Part shown: positions 1-6,475 of the stretch, piece by piece | Position numbering within the stretch: position 1 is the first letter of the stretch | Layout of the letters: every line of letters starts with the position of its first letter | NCBI GenBank assembly: GCA_003164305.1 | Contig: PLSZ01000540.1 | Coordinates: 1 to 9,483 of the forward strand | Reading direction: 5' to 3' | Source: Acetobacteraceae bacterium | GTDB taxonomy: Bacteria; Pseudomonadota; Alphaproteobacteria; Acetobacterales; Acetobacteraceae | DNA: 9,483 nt | Notes under the pieces: generated by a model | Database searches by the model: none | What the model was told of the DNA's origin: nothing | The model's input: only the letters and a program-made list of their open reading frames with translations | Translations under genes and position numbers: made by a program

Positions 1-14
1 TCGACCCGAGGATC
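1..14. repeat. Half copy of dispersed palindromic repeat, cut by window edge
   Basis: The first 14 bases (TCGACCCGAGGATC) are an exact reverse complement of 65-78, inside the complete palindrome at 66-88. The window therefore opens in the right half of another copy of the same element, in the opposite orientation. Short palindromes of this general form are common between genes in alphaproteobacteria; that is general knowledge, and no search was made here. Confidence 0.6.
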
Positions 15-65
15 GGCTCGCCCAGGCACGTTGTCCGACGTTTGAATTCCGTGGCGTGGCGAGAG

Positions 66-88
66 ATCCTCGGGTCGAGCCCGAGGAT
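66..88. repeat. Complete dispersed palindromic repeat (9-bp stem, 5-nt loop)
   Basis: ATCCTCGGG (66-74) and CCCGAGGAT (80-88) are perfect inverted arms around the loop TCGAG. The element has relatives at 1-14, 138-156 and 9472-9483, so it is a repeated intergenic element and not a unique site. It lies about 90 bp past the stop of the minus-strand sugar transferase gene and could act as a weak hairpin terminator for that transcript. No T-run follows the stem on the minus strand, so a classical intrinsic terminator is not supported. Confidence 0.7.
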
Positions 89-137
89 GACGGAAAAAGG
101 CGAACGGCGGCGCTCCCTGGTCGGGGTCCGGAGCCGG

Positions 138-156
138 CCCCGGGCTTGACCCGGGG
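138..156. repeat. Variant palindromic repeat 20 bp past the sugar transferase stop
   Basis: CCCCGGG (138-144) and CCCGGGG (150-156) form a 7-bp GC-only stem around CTTGA. The plan is the same as at 66-88 (stem, 5-nt loop), but the stem sequence has diverged. On the minus strand it begins 20 nt after the transferase stop codon, a natural place for transcript-end processing or Rho-dependent termination. No U-tract follows, so terminator function is inference only. Confidence 0.55.
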
Positions 157-176
157 GCGCTTCCCCAACACCCGGC

Positions 177-1616
177 TCAGCGCGCGCCTTCGCGGAACAG
201 AATCACCCGCACCGTCGACAGCAAGATCACCATATCCAGCAGCATGCCGCGGTTCTTCACATAATAAAGGTCGTAAGCCAGTTTCTCCCGCGCGTCCTCG
301 ACGGAGGCACCATAAGGATAATTCACCTGCGCCCAACCGGTCAGTCCAGGCTTGACGTAGCCGCGGTGATTGTAGAACGGAATGACCTTCGCCAGCTCAT
401 CGACGAAAATCGGCCGTTCCGGCCGCGGTCCGATCATGCTCATCTCGCCGCGCAGGACGTTGAACAACTGCGGCAGTTCGTCGATCCGGCTGGCGCGCAT
501 GAAGGCACCGACCCGGGTAATCCGCGGATCGCGCTTTTGCGCCCATTGCGGCTTGCCGGCCACCTCGGCGTCCAACGCCATGCTGCGAAACTTGAACAGC
601 GTGAACGTTTCGCCGTGCAGGCCGGTTCTTTCCTGGCGATAGAAAACCGGCCCCCGGCTGTCCAGCTTGATCAGCACCGCGGTCATCAGCATCAGAGGCA
701 GCGTAACCACTGTCAGCAGCATTCCGATGGCGATATCGAACACCCGCTTGAAGGCCCGCGACATCATGCCGTTCTGGAAACCGTCCGCGAACAGCAGCCA
801 ATTGGCGTCGATCGCATCCAGTTCGATGCGACCCAGATGATGCTCCTGAAAGGAGAGATCGCTGAACACCGGAACGCCGCGCAGCTTGTTGTCCAGCAAA
901 GCGAGATGGGTGTCCGGCTCCGGCGCGTCCTCGGCGATCACGATCCCCCAGATACGCCTGGCGCGCACGAACCGCGGTGACAACACATCCTCCATCCCTC
1001 GTTCCGTCCCCTCCCGCGCCAGATCCCGACCATCACCCTGGGCTCGCTGCCCCGCGTCGGCGAACGCCGCGACGTCCATGTCCGGGTCGTACACGATCGG
1101 CTCGAACAACCCATGCCGTTTCGTCGCGAGGCGCCGCCGCAGCAACGTGGCCCGCGAGCCATGGCCAATGACCAACACCCGGCGTGCCATCGGCATCCGC
1201 GCCGCCACCGCGCTCCACGCGAAACGAACCAAAAGCACGAACGGCAACCAGATCGCCAGCAGCCGGGCGAGCCAGACAATGTGTTCCTCGCTCAGGGTCA
1301 TCCGATAGGCGCCGCTGACCAGGAGAATCGCCGGAAACGCCAGCAGCGCCGAGATCGTGCCGGACAGCAGGAACCGCCGGCGATCCAGGCATACGTCCGG
1401 GCGATAGAGGCCGATCGTGGCCGCCGTGCCGGCGATGGTCACCGCCAGCATCGCGGCGAGGACCAGACAGTCGCGCCGCAGGTCGTCTGAATCCAACAGC
1501 AGCGCCGGGCCACCCGCGGTCAGCATCATGAAAATAAGCGCGAACAAAAAAGCAAATTCAAAAAGGCCCAACATGGCCATTTCAAAGGGCAATAGTCGCA
1601 CGAGCGCGCGTGCCAT
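177..1616 (-). CDS. Undecaprenyl-phosphate sugar phosphotransferase, XrtA/PEP-CTERM EPS type (TIGR03013-like)
   Basis: This membrane enzyme of the polyisoprenyl-phosphate hexose-1-phosphate transferase family should transfer a sugar-1-phosphate to undecaprenyl phosphate, the first step of EPS repeat-unit synthesis. From the ATG at 1616 it has 479 residues. Four hydrophobic segments (about 14-34, 51-70, 82-105, 115-135) lead to a Rossmann-like GHGSRA (151-156) of the CoA_binding_3 type. A membrane-dipping helix (about 293-316) then opens the catalytic domain, with LFKFRSM (340-346), the Asp-Glu pair D379-E380 in RIDELPQLFNVLRGEMSMIGPRP, and VKPGLTGWAQVNYPYG (421-436). The ATG is chosen because GGGGGAG sits 7 nt upstream; the in-frame TTG at 1622 would lie only 2 nt from it. 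The gene diverges from the export operon across the 1.1-kb spacer. The sugar substrate cannot be read from sequence. WbaP/EpsB/WcaJ-like relatives are the alternative label. Confidence 0.93.
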   Translation of the reverse strand: MARALVRLLPFEMAMLGLFEFAFLFALIFMMLTAGGPALLLDSDDLRRDCLVLAAMLAVTIAGTAATIGLYRPDVCLDRRRFLLSGTISALLAFPAILLVSGAYRMTLSEEHIVWLARLLAIWLPFVLLVRFAWSAVAARMPMARRVLVIGHGSRATLLRRRLATKRHGLFEPIVYDPDMDVAAFADAGQRAQGDGRDLAREGTERGMEDVLSPRFVRARRIWGIVIAEDAPEPDTHLALLDNKLRGVPVFSDLSFQEHHLGRIELDAIDANWLLFADGFQNGMMSRAFKRVFDIAIGMLLTVVTLPLMLMTAVLIKLDSRGPVFYRQERTGLHGETFTLFKFRSMALDAEVAGKPQWAQKRDPRITRVGAFMRASRIDELPQLFNVLRGEMSMIGPRPERPIFVDELAKVIPFYNHRGYVKPGLTGWAQVNYPYGASVEDAREKLAYDLYYVKNRGMLLDMVILLSTVRVILFREGAR

Positions 1617-1688
1617 CCTCAAGCTCCCCCAAATACCCGAGGTGGGCGCCCGGCATTTTCGGCACCGCGCACCCCAATCAGTGTCACG

Positions 1689-1940
1689 TTAATCGGCTTC
1701 GAGCCCGTTCCACCTGACACCCTGATAATACAACGGCCATCGCCCGTCCAGAAAATTGATTTCATTCCCGTCAAAGTTCACCAATCTATCAGATTGTTTA
1801 CTCTTTCCGTGGGGCTTTCCCATCACCACCTGGCTTTGAAGGCCCTCCCAGACCCAGGGTACGAATGCGTTTCCCCTGGGACCTGTAAGGGTTTCGTCTT
1901 TTTTGACGTCAACCACGTGCAGGATTTCGACACAACGCAA
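1689..1940 (-). CDS. Doubtful small ORF upstream of the sugar transferase (83 aa, orphan or gene remnant)
   Basis: I do not recognise this product. Read on the minus strand from a TTG, it gives 83 residues rich in Trp (W28, W30 and two near the C-terminus) and in charged residues, with a phrase such as VVDVKKDETLTGPRGNAF that looks more protein-like than its other-strand readings. Against it: there is no ATG, no Shine-Dalgarno sequence before the TTG, a stop codon only five codons upstream, and third codon positions much less GC-biased than in the neighbours. It ends 72 bp before the transferase start on the same strand, so it could be a short upstream gene, a decayed fragment or chance in the AT-richer promoter DNA. 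No function is proposed. Confidence 0.22.
   Translation of the reverse strand: MRCVEILHVVDVKKDETLTGPRGNAFVPWVWEGLQSQVVMGKPHGKSKQSDRLVNFDGNEINFLDGRWPLYYQGVRWNGLEAD
1903..1912. promoter_or_regulatory. Palindrome TTGACGTCAA in the AT-richer spacer
   Basis: TTGACGTCAA is a perfect 10-bp palindrome beside a T/A run (TTTTTTGACGTCAA). It could be a regulator site, and either strand also offers a TTGACG resembling a -35 element. No matching -10 lies at 16-18 bp on either strand, so a promoter is not supported. Palindromes this short occur by chance. Confidence 0.2.
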
Positions 1941-2325
1941 CTTACCGTGAGGTTACAAGATGTTAAACAACCTATGCGGGAATATCCGACGGCATCTCTT
2001 TGTTGATCCACGCCCGGCGCGATGATATAGCCGCGCCGCGGGTCGTGAAACAACCAGCCTGGACCGGTGTCGCGCGTGAGAGGTCGGGGTTCGCCGAACG
2101 TCGGTGTGCCTCGTGAGGGCTTCCTGAAGGGGATCGTTCGGGCCGAAAGGGATCCTTAGGGCCGGACAGGTTCCGGGGGCGCGTCAGGCCCCGGTGGAGA
2201 CAGGGCCTTGGGATTGGCGGTTGTTTCGGGGACCGAAGCTTTCCGGGCGAACGGGGGGCGCATCGGGCACCGTGATCATGATCGCCACGCCCGGCGGCGC
2301 GCGACCGGCCGCCCGGATTGGACGA

Positions 2326-2366
2326 ACCGGACCGGAGCATACCCAGACCGGACTACACCGGAGCAT
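2326..2366 (+). repeat. Cluster of four ACCGGA motifs, including a 10-bp direct repeat
   Basis: ACCGGA occurs at 2326, 2331, 2347 and 2357. Within this, ACCGGAGCAT is exactly repeated at 2331-2340 and 2357-2366, 26 bp apart. The same hexamer appears in reverse (TCCGGT) in the 19-bp tandem repeat at 2660-2678. A shared binding motif across the spacer is possible, but GC-rich DNA gives such hexamers easily. Confidence 0.3.
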
Positions 2367-2503
2367 GGGTTTGTCACCGGCCCTGGGGAGGCATTGGCGC
2401 CCCCTGGAAGCGGGACCGGGGCGGAGAGATAAGGCGGAGGGCGGGCGAATTACGAGACAAGGCTGGGTCCGACGGGAGACCACATCCCGGAACGACCGCG
2501 CAA

Positions 2504-2524
2504 TATACTATCCTGATACTATCC
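2504..2524 (+). promoter_or_regulatory. Possible -10 region with doubled ATACTATCC
   Basis: ATACTATCC is repeated exactly at 2505-2513 and 2516-2524, 11 bp apart, about one helical turn. The first copy overlaps TATACT (2504-2509), close to a sigma-70-type -10. The second is preceded by TG (TGATACTAT), resembling an extended -10. No good -35 is seen 16-18 bp upstream. If this is the operon promoter, the untranslated leader would be roughly 200-240 nt. Confidence 0.25.
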
Positions 2525-2545
2525 CCGGGGGCATCTACACCGAAC

Positions 2546-2565
2546 CACGATCGCCGGCGGTCGTG
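2546..2565. promoter_or_regulatory. 20-bp near-perfect palindrome, candidate operator
   Basis: CACGATCGCC (2546-2555) abuts GGCGGTCGTG (2556-2565). The arms pair at 9 of 10 positions, the exception being a T/G wobble, and there is no loop. That geometry suits a dimeric DNA-binding regulator more than an RNA hairpin. It lies about 20 bp downstream of the possible -10 elements and about 190 bp before the export gene. No specific regulator family is recognised. Confidence 0.4.
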
Positions 2566-2640
2566 CCCGAGGCGGCCCAGGGAGGCCAGCGACAACGGAA
2601 TTCGCGAATGTTTTCCGTGCTGAGCCCCCCGCCGTCCAAT

Positions 2641-2678
2641 TTCGGTGACATCATTCGGTTCCGGTGACATCATCCGGT
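2641..2678 (+). repeat. Two tandem 19-bp repeats with CCGG flanks, candidate regulator site
   Basis: TTCGGTGACATCATTCGGT (2641-2659) is followed directly by TCCGGTGACATCATCCGGT (2660-2678), 17 of 19 bases identical. Each unit has the same core GGTGACATCAT between CGG-type flanks. The second unit's last CCGGT (2674-2678) also pairs with ACCGG (2682-2686) around AAC, giving a small hairpin. The array ends 48 bp before the leader ORF. Two near-identical adjacent half-sites resemble a direct-repeat operator; which protein binds is unknown. Confidence 0.5.
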
Positions 2679-2726
2679 AACACCGGGCCTGAGAACGTGA
2701 GGAGCCATCGGGCGTGGAGGGTGGCA

Positions 2727-2762
2727 ATGTCTGAGACCATGGAGACCTTGGAGTTATCGTGA
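2727..2762 (+). CDS. Possible 11-residue leader peptide overlapping the export gene start
   Basis: An ATG at 2727 follows GGAGG (2716-2720) with ideal 6-nt spacing. It opens an ORF encoding MSETMETLELS and ends at TGA 2760-2762. That stop overlaps the GTG start of the export lipoprotein gene by two bases within GTGA. A ribosome finishing the leader would be placed to restart on the export gene, so translational coupling is a reasonable inference. Much of the leader is a 9-bp tandem duplication (GAGACCATG/GAGACCTTG). The peptide is acidic, has no run of one amino acid typical of attenuation leaders, and its function is unknown. It may be chance, but the ribosome binding site is better than that of many real genes here. 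Confidence 0.4.
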   Translation: MSETMETLELS

Positions 2763-3412
2763 ATTTTTTAGGACGCATCGGCGCGCTGCTTCTGATCCTG
2801 ACGGTCTTCGGCCCGCTGGCCGGCTGTTCCGGCCCGCCGAAGGGGGGAACCGAGGTCGCTCCCATGAGGAAGGACCCGGGCCTCGTCGGCGATGCCTCGT
2901 CGGACGAGTACATCATCGGCGCCGGCGATCAGTTGAGCATCTTCGTCTACCGCAATCCCGACCTCAGCGAGGGCGGCGTCGCGGTGCGGCCGGATGGACG
3001 CATCTCCACCCCGCTGATCGAAGACATCATGGCCGCCGGCAAGAAGCCCAAGGAACTCGCCCGCGAGCTTGAGCAGAAGCTGTCCAAGTTCATCCAGGAC
3101 CCCAATGTCACGGTGATCGTGCGCAGTTTCGTCGGTCCGCCCGACCGTCAGGTCCGCGTGATCGGCGAAGCGACCGAACCGACCGCCATCCCTTATCGCG
3201 ACCATATGACTCTGCTGGACGTGATGATCGCGACCAAGGGTCTGACGAAATACGCCTCCGGCAACCGGGCGGTCATCGTCCGTGTCGATCCTGACGGAAA
3301 ACGGCGCTCGATCAATGTCCGGCTCGCGGACCTGATCAAGGACGGCGATATCAGTCAGAATATCGAGATGCAGCCTGGCGATACACTGATCATTCCCCAA
3401 TCCTGGTTCTGA
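2759..3412 (+). CDS. Outer-membrane polysaccharide export lipoprotein (Wza/OPX family, TIGR03027-like)
   Basis: This protein forms or gates the outer-membrane end of the EPS export channel. It has 217 residues from the GTG at 2759, which GGAG (2750-2753) precedes by 5 nt. A lipoprotein signal peptide (positive R6, hydrophobic 8-20) ends in the lipobox LAGC with Cys23. A Poly_export domain follows (about 49-123; DEYIIGAGDQLSIFVYRNPD at its start), then one SLBB domain (about 131-205; VRVIGEATEPTAIPYRD at its start). The C-terminus PGDTLIIPQSWF matches the typical ending of the XrtA-associated export proteins as I recall it. At this size it is much shorter than E. coli Wza and lacks its C-terminal transmembrane helix, so another barrel may complete the pore. 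It is first in the operon, 15 bp before the chain-length gene, and may be coupled to the leader ORF. Confidence 0.93.
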   Translation: MNFLGRIGALLLILTVFGPLAGCSGPPKGGTEVAPMRKDPGLVGDASSDEYIIGAGDQLSIFVYRNPDLSEGGVAVRPDGRISTPLIEDIMAAGKKPKELARELEQKLSKFIQDPNVTVIVRSFVGPPDRQVRVIGEATEPTAIPYRDHMTLLDVMIATKGLTKYASGNRAVIVRVDPDGKRRSINVRLADLIKDGDISQNIEMQPGDTLIIPQSWF

Positions 3413-3427
3413 GGAGGCCGCGACGCC

Positions 3428-4990
3428 ATGGATTCCGTTCGTACCATGCTGTTTCAGTACATGCGCGCGGCCTGGCGCCGGCGTTGGCTTGGCGTCGTGG
3501 TGGCGTGGCTGGTCTGTGGAATCGGTTGGGTCGGCACCTACACGATCCCCAACCAGTTCGAATCGAGCGCCCGCCTGTTCGTCGACGCCGACGCCATCCT
3601 GACGCCGCTGCTGCGCGGCATCGCGGCTGACTCGGCGCCGACCACCCAGTTGGAGATCCTGCAGCGCACCCTGCTCAGCAAACCGAACCTGGAGAAGCTG
3701 ATCTCCAAGACCGACCTCGACCTGACCCTGAACGGACCCTCCGACCGGGAGCGGATGATCGGGCGGCTCGCCAATGAAATCAAGGTCACGCCGCAAACCA
3801 AGAACCTGTTCACCATCACCTATCGCGACAAAAGCCCGAAGCTGGCGCATGACGTGGTGCAGACCCTGCTGACCATCTTCGTCGAGAGCGCGACCGGCTC
3901 GAACCGCACCGACATGGAGAACGCGCGCCGCTTTCTGGAGCGGCAGATCCAGTCGTACGAACAGCAATTGCGCGCGGCCGAGAAACGACGCGCCGATTTC
4001 CGTGTCCGCTACATGGAAATTCTGCCCAACGACATGAACCCGAACATCGGTGCCCTGGAAGGCGCCCGCGCCAACGTCGCGAATTTGTCCGGCAAATTGG
4101 AGGACGCCGTGATCCAGCGCGATTCGCTGCGCCAGGAGGTGGAGAACACGCCGCCGATGCTGGTCGCCGAAGGCGCGGTCTATGGCGCCAACGGCGCCGC
4201 GCCGAAGACCAAGGTGCAGGACGCCGAGGACACCCTCGCCTCGTTGTTGCTGAAAGATACCGATCAGCACCCCGACGTCATCGCGCAGCGCAAGCTGATC
4301 GAATTCCTGAAAGGCAAGGCGGTCACCGGTCCGCCGGTCAAGACCCCGCCCGCGAATGGCGAGGAACAGGCCGGCACGATCACCACCCCGAAACGCTCGG
4401 TGCCGAACCCCGTCTACGACCAGTTGAAGCTCAAGCTGATCGACAGCGATACGCAGGTCGCCTCGCTGACCCGTCAGCGCGACGAGATGGTTCGCACCCA
4501 GGACCGGCTGGAGAAGATTTCCAAGGAACAGCCCGGCCTGTTCGCCGAATACATGAACATGGACCGCGACTACACCGTACTCCGCCGCAATTATGAGGAA
4601 CTGTTGGGGCGCCTGCAGTCCGCCAACATCGCGCAGGCCGCCGATACGCAGGCCGACAAGGTCAAGCTGCAGGTCATCGACCCGCCGGAGGTGCCGCGCA
4701 TTCCGGTGGCGCCCAACCGGCCGCTGCTGGTGACCGGCGTGCTTCTCGGTGGCTTCTCCATCGGCCTTGGCATGACGGTGCTGTTCGGCCAACTCGATCG
4801 GTCGTTCTCCTCGGTCGATGAGTTGCGTACTCTGGGACTGCCCGTGCTTGGCGGTATTTCGGTGCTCGGCATGGCGCCGTTCCGCCAGCGGCTGATGACC
4901 GCGGTGCGATTTGGCGCCGCCGTCGCGGTCCTGATGGTAGTATACGGCGGCCTCATGGTTCACATTTTGCGGACGGCGGCCCTGATCTGA
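3428..4990 (+). CDS. EPS chain-length determinant (Wzz/PCP family, TIGR03007-like)
   Basis: This inner-membrane polysaccharide co-polymerase should control EPS chain length and link the polymerase to the export channel. It has 520 residues. A Wzz domain starts with a first membrane helix (about 19-38), followed by a long periplasmic part with predicted coiled coils (about 160-240 and 330-400). The proline-rich DPPEVPRIPVAPNRP (418-432) precedes the second membrane helix (about 433-454). The cytoplasmic FSSVDELRTLGLPVLGGI (460-477) resembles the linker that in Wzc-type proteins joins the kinase domain. A third hydrophobic segment (about 495-514) ends the protein. The kinase is therefore a separate protein, encoded directly next. 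The ATG at 3428 is 10 nt past GAGGAGG, which overlaps the upstream gene's stop codon region. Confidence 0.93.
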   Translation: MDSVRTMLFQYMRAAWRRRWLGVVVAWLVCGIGWVGTYTIPNQFESSARLFVDADAILTPLLRGIAADSAPTTQLEILQRTLLSKPNLEKLISKTDLDLTLNGPSDRERMIGRLANEIKVTPQTKNLFTITYRDKSPKLAHDVVQTLLTIFVESATGSNRTDMENARRFLERQIQSYEQQLRAAEKRRADFRVRYMEILPNDMNPNIGALEGARANVANLSGKLEDAVIQRDSLRQEVENTPPMLVAEGAVYGANGAAPKTKVQDAEDTLASLLLKDTDQHPDVIAQRKLIEFLKGKAVTGPPVKTPPANGEEQAGTITTPKRSVPNPVYDQLKLKLIDSDTQVASLTRQRDEMVRTQDRLEKISKEQPGLFAEYMNMDRDYTVLRRNYEELLGRLQSANIAQAADTQADKVKLQVIDPPEVPRIPVAPNRPLLVTGVLLGGFSIGLGMTVLFGQLDRSFSSVDELRTLGLPVLGGISVLGMAPFRQRLMTAVRFGAAVAVLMVVYGGLMVHILRTAALI

Positions 4991-6397
4991 ATGTCCAGTC
5001 CTCCTAAATCCTCCCTCGTCGAGCGCCTGGTGCAGGATCGCCTGCGCTCCGGCGATCTGGAAGCGTCGGCCGCGCAGTTGCTCCAATTGGGCGATGGCGC
5101 GCCCGGCGGCACGGCGCCCGACCGTACCGTGCATGGCGATGCCGGCCCGCAACCGAACCGCCAGCATCCGGACCCAATCGACGGCCTGAGCGTAAAACCC
5201 ACGAGCTTCGATCTTCAGGGGCCGGACAACGGCGCCATCAACTCCGGAGGCATCCAGGCATCTCCGATCCGCGCCTCGATGACGCAATCTCTGCTGACGA
5301 CCCAGGCCCTGGTGACCGAACCGCCGCTCGACCAGTTCACCGGCGATGCGTTCCGCGACAATCCTTACGGAGATCCCGCCGCCCCGATGGCGCTGGAGTT
5401 ACGGCCGATCGTCGCGCCGGCGCCCCCACCGGCCCCCGCGACATCGTTCCCGCTATCCGGCCTCGCGCCATCCGCGCTGGTTCCGCCGCCCGCCACCGCG
5501 CTGCCGGTGTCCGGCCAACCCACGATCGCGGCGCCACATCCCGAGCCGAGTCTTACGTCTGCCCAGCGGCCAGCCCAGGGCGCGGCACAAACTCCGGCGC
5601 GGATGGCGGCGCCGCCGATCGTTTCGCAAACCGGCACGGCGCCGGAAAATGAGCGGCCCGATCTGGTGCAAGGCCCGCCAACCATCGACGCGGTTGCCCT
5701 GGAGCGTGGCGGCATGGTCGATTGGTCGCGCACCCGCAGCCGCATTTCCGAGGAATTCCGCCTCGTGCAGCGCCAGATCCTGCGCGCCGCGTTCGGACCA
5801 GGAGCGGAGCCTGGCTTCTCCAACCTGCTGATGGTGACCAGCGCCCGCCCCGGCGAAGGCAAAAGCTTCACCTCCGTCAACCTCGCCGGCAGTATCGCCC
5901 GCCAGGGCGACCACCATGTGCTGCTGGTCGACGCCGACTCCAAGCGCGATTCGTTCTGCTACGCCCTGGGCCTCGCCGAAATGCGCGGCTTGCTCGATCT
6001 CGTGGCGAACCCGAAACTCGATCCCTCGCCGTTGATCGTGAAGACCCCGATCGACCGGCTTTCGATCCTGCCGGTCGGCCGTGAGCGCGAACGTAGCGCG
6101 GAGCTGTTCTCCACCAAGGAAATGACCCGCCTGATCCAAAGTCTGGGCCGCCGCTACGCCGACCGCTTGCTGGTCCTCGACGCACCGCCTTGCCTGTCGA
6201 CCTCCGACCCCGCCGTTCTTGCCCCCGTCGTCGGGCAGATCCTGTTCGTGGTCGAGGCCGACCGGACCCAGCGCGACGAAGTGGAGGCCTCGCTCGACCT
6301 GATTCAGGCCTGCCCGAACATCACGCTGGTGCTGAACAAGCAGCAAATATCCTCGCGTTACACATTCGGGGCCTATTCGTCCTACTATTCCTCCTGA
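4991..6397 (+). CDS. Tyrosine autokinase of the CpsD/CapB (BY-kinase) family with long Pro/Ala-rich N-terminus (TIGR03018-like)
   Basis: This cytoplasmic ATP-dependent tyrosine kinase should work with the preceding chain-length protein to cycle EPS polymerisation. The catalytic domain (about 250-468) has Walker A ARPGEGKS (285-292), Walker A' VLLVDADSKR (310-319), Walker B LLVLDAPP (393-400) and a C-terminal tyrosine cluster (Y457, Y462, Y465, Y466) for autophosphorylation. Before it lies a short amphipathic N-terminal helix (about 8-32, SLVERLVQDRL at its start) and then a low-complexity, mostly Pro/Ala-rich stretch to about residue 235. Total length is 468, whereas XrtA-type relatives are, as I recall, nearer 300, so the linker is the odd part. 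The start ATG directly follows the TGA of the chain-length gene (TGAATG) with only a weak Shine-Dalgarno, suggesting coupled translation and matched amounts of both partners. Confidence 0.92.
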   Translation: MSSPPKSSLVERLVQDRLRSGDLEASAAQLLQLGDGAPGGTAPDRTVHGDAGPQPNRQHPDPIDGLSVKPTSFDLQGPDNGAINSGGIQASPIRASMTQSLLTTQALVTEPPLDQFTGDAFRDNPYGDPAAPMALELRPIVAPAPPPAPATSFPLSGLAPSALVPPPATALPVSGQPTIAAPHPEPSLTSAQRPAQGAAQTPARMAAPPIVSQTGTAPENERPDLVQGPPTIDAVALERGGMVDWSRTRSRISEEFRLVQRQILRAAFGPGAEPGFSNLLMVTSARPGEGKSFTSVNLAGSIARQGDHHVLLVDADSKRDSFCYALGLAEMRGLLDLVANPKLDPSPLIVKTPIDRLSILPVGRERERSAELFSTKEMTRLIQSLGRRYADRLLVLDAPPCLSTSDPAVLAPVVGQILFVVEADRTQRDEVEASLDLIQACPNITLVLNKQQISSRYTFGAYSSYYSS

Positions 6398-6475
6398 AGC
6401 GCGGGAACCGGAGCCCTGGGCACGCACGGCGAGCGGATCGCACCCAGAACGATCAGCTGTCTCATCGGCGGCTTC

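Larger units (their letters stand above)
1617..2758. other. Long divergent intergenic/regulatory region
   Basis: About 1.1 kb separates the minus-strand transferase from the plus-strand export operon, far longer than the other gaps here. The part from about 1690 to 2000 is visibly richer in A and T than the rest of the window, and from about 2060 the DNA is GC-rich again. No convincing gene occupies it. It holds a doubtful small minus-strand ORF (1689-1940), a TTGACGTCAA palindrome, an ACCGGA cluster, a doubled ATACTATCC, a 20-bp near-palindrome, a 19-bp tandem repeat and a short leader ORF, each listed separately. Such a spacer fits a divergent, multiply regulated EPS promoter region, which is inference. 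I see no tRNA, rRNA, recognisable riboswitch or insertion-sequence end. Confidence 0.7.

Noticed and set aside
2194..2667. 157-codon plus-strand ORF in the spacer
   Set aside because: Composition looks like random GC-rich translation, overlapping frames look equally open, and it runs through the tandem repeat. No domain or good ribosome binding site was seen.
1617..2758. Sigma-54 promoter (TGGCAC-N5-TTGC) or cyclic-di-GMP riboswitch
   Set aside because: Reading both strands by eye gave no acceptable match to the -24/-12 pattern and no recognisable riboswitch core. An exact pattern or covariance-model search would decide.
2768..5287. Very long open frame on the minus strand (839 codons) opposite the export, chain-length and kinase genes
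   Set aside because: Its product is a compositionally skewed Arg/His/Gly/Gln-rich sequence with no recognisable domain. It is an expected by-product of strong GC bias at third codon positions of the real plus-strand genes.
6395..6475. Read-through of the kinase TGA into the barrel gene, since both are in the same frame
   Set aside because: A cytoplasmic kinase fused to an exported barrel makes no topological sense. Sharing a frame has a one-in-three chance.
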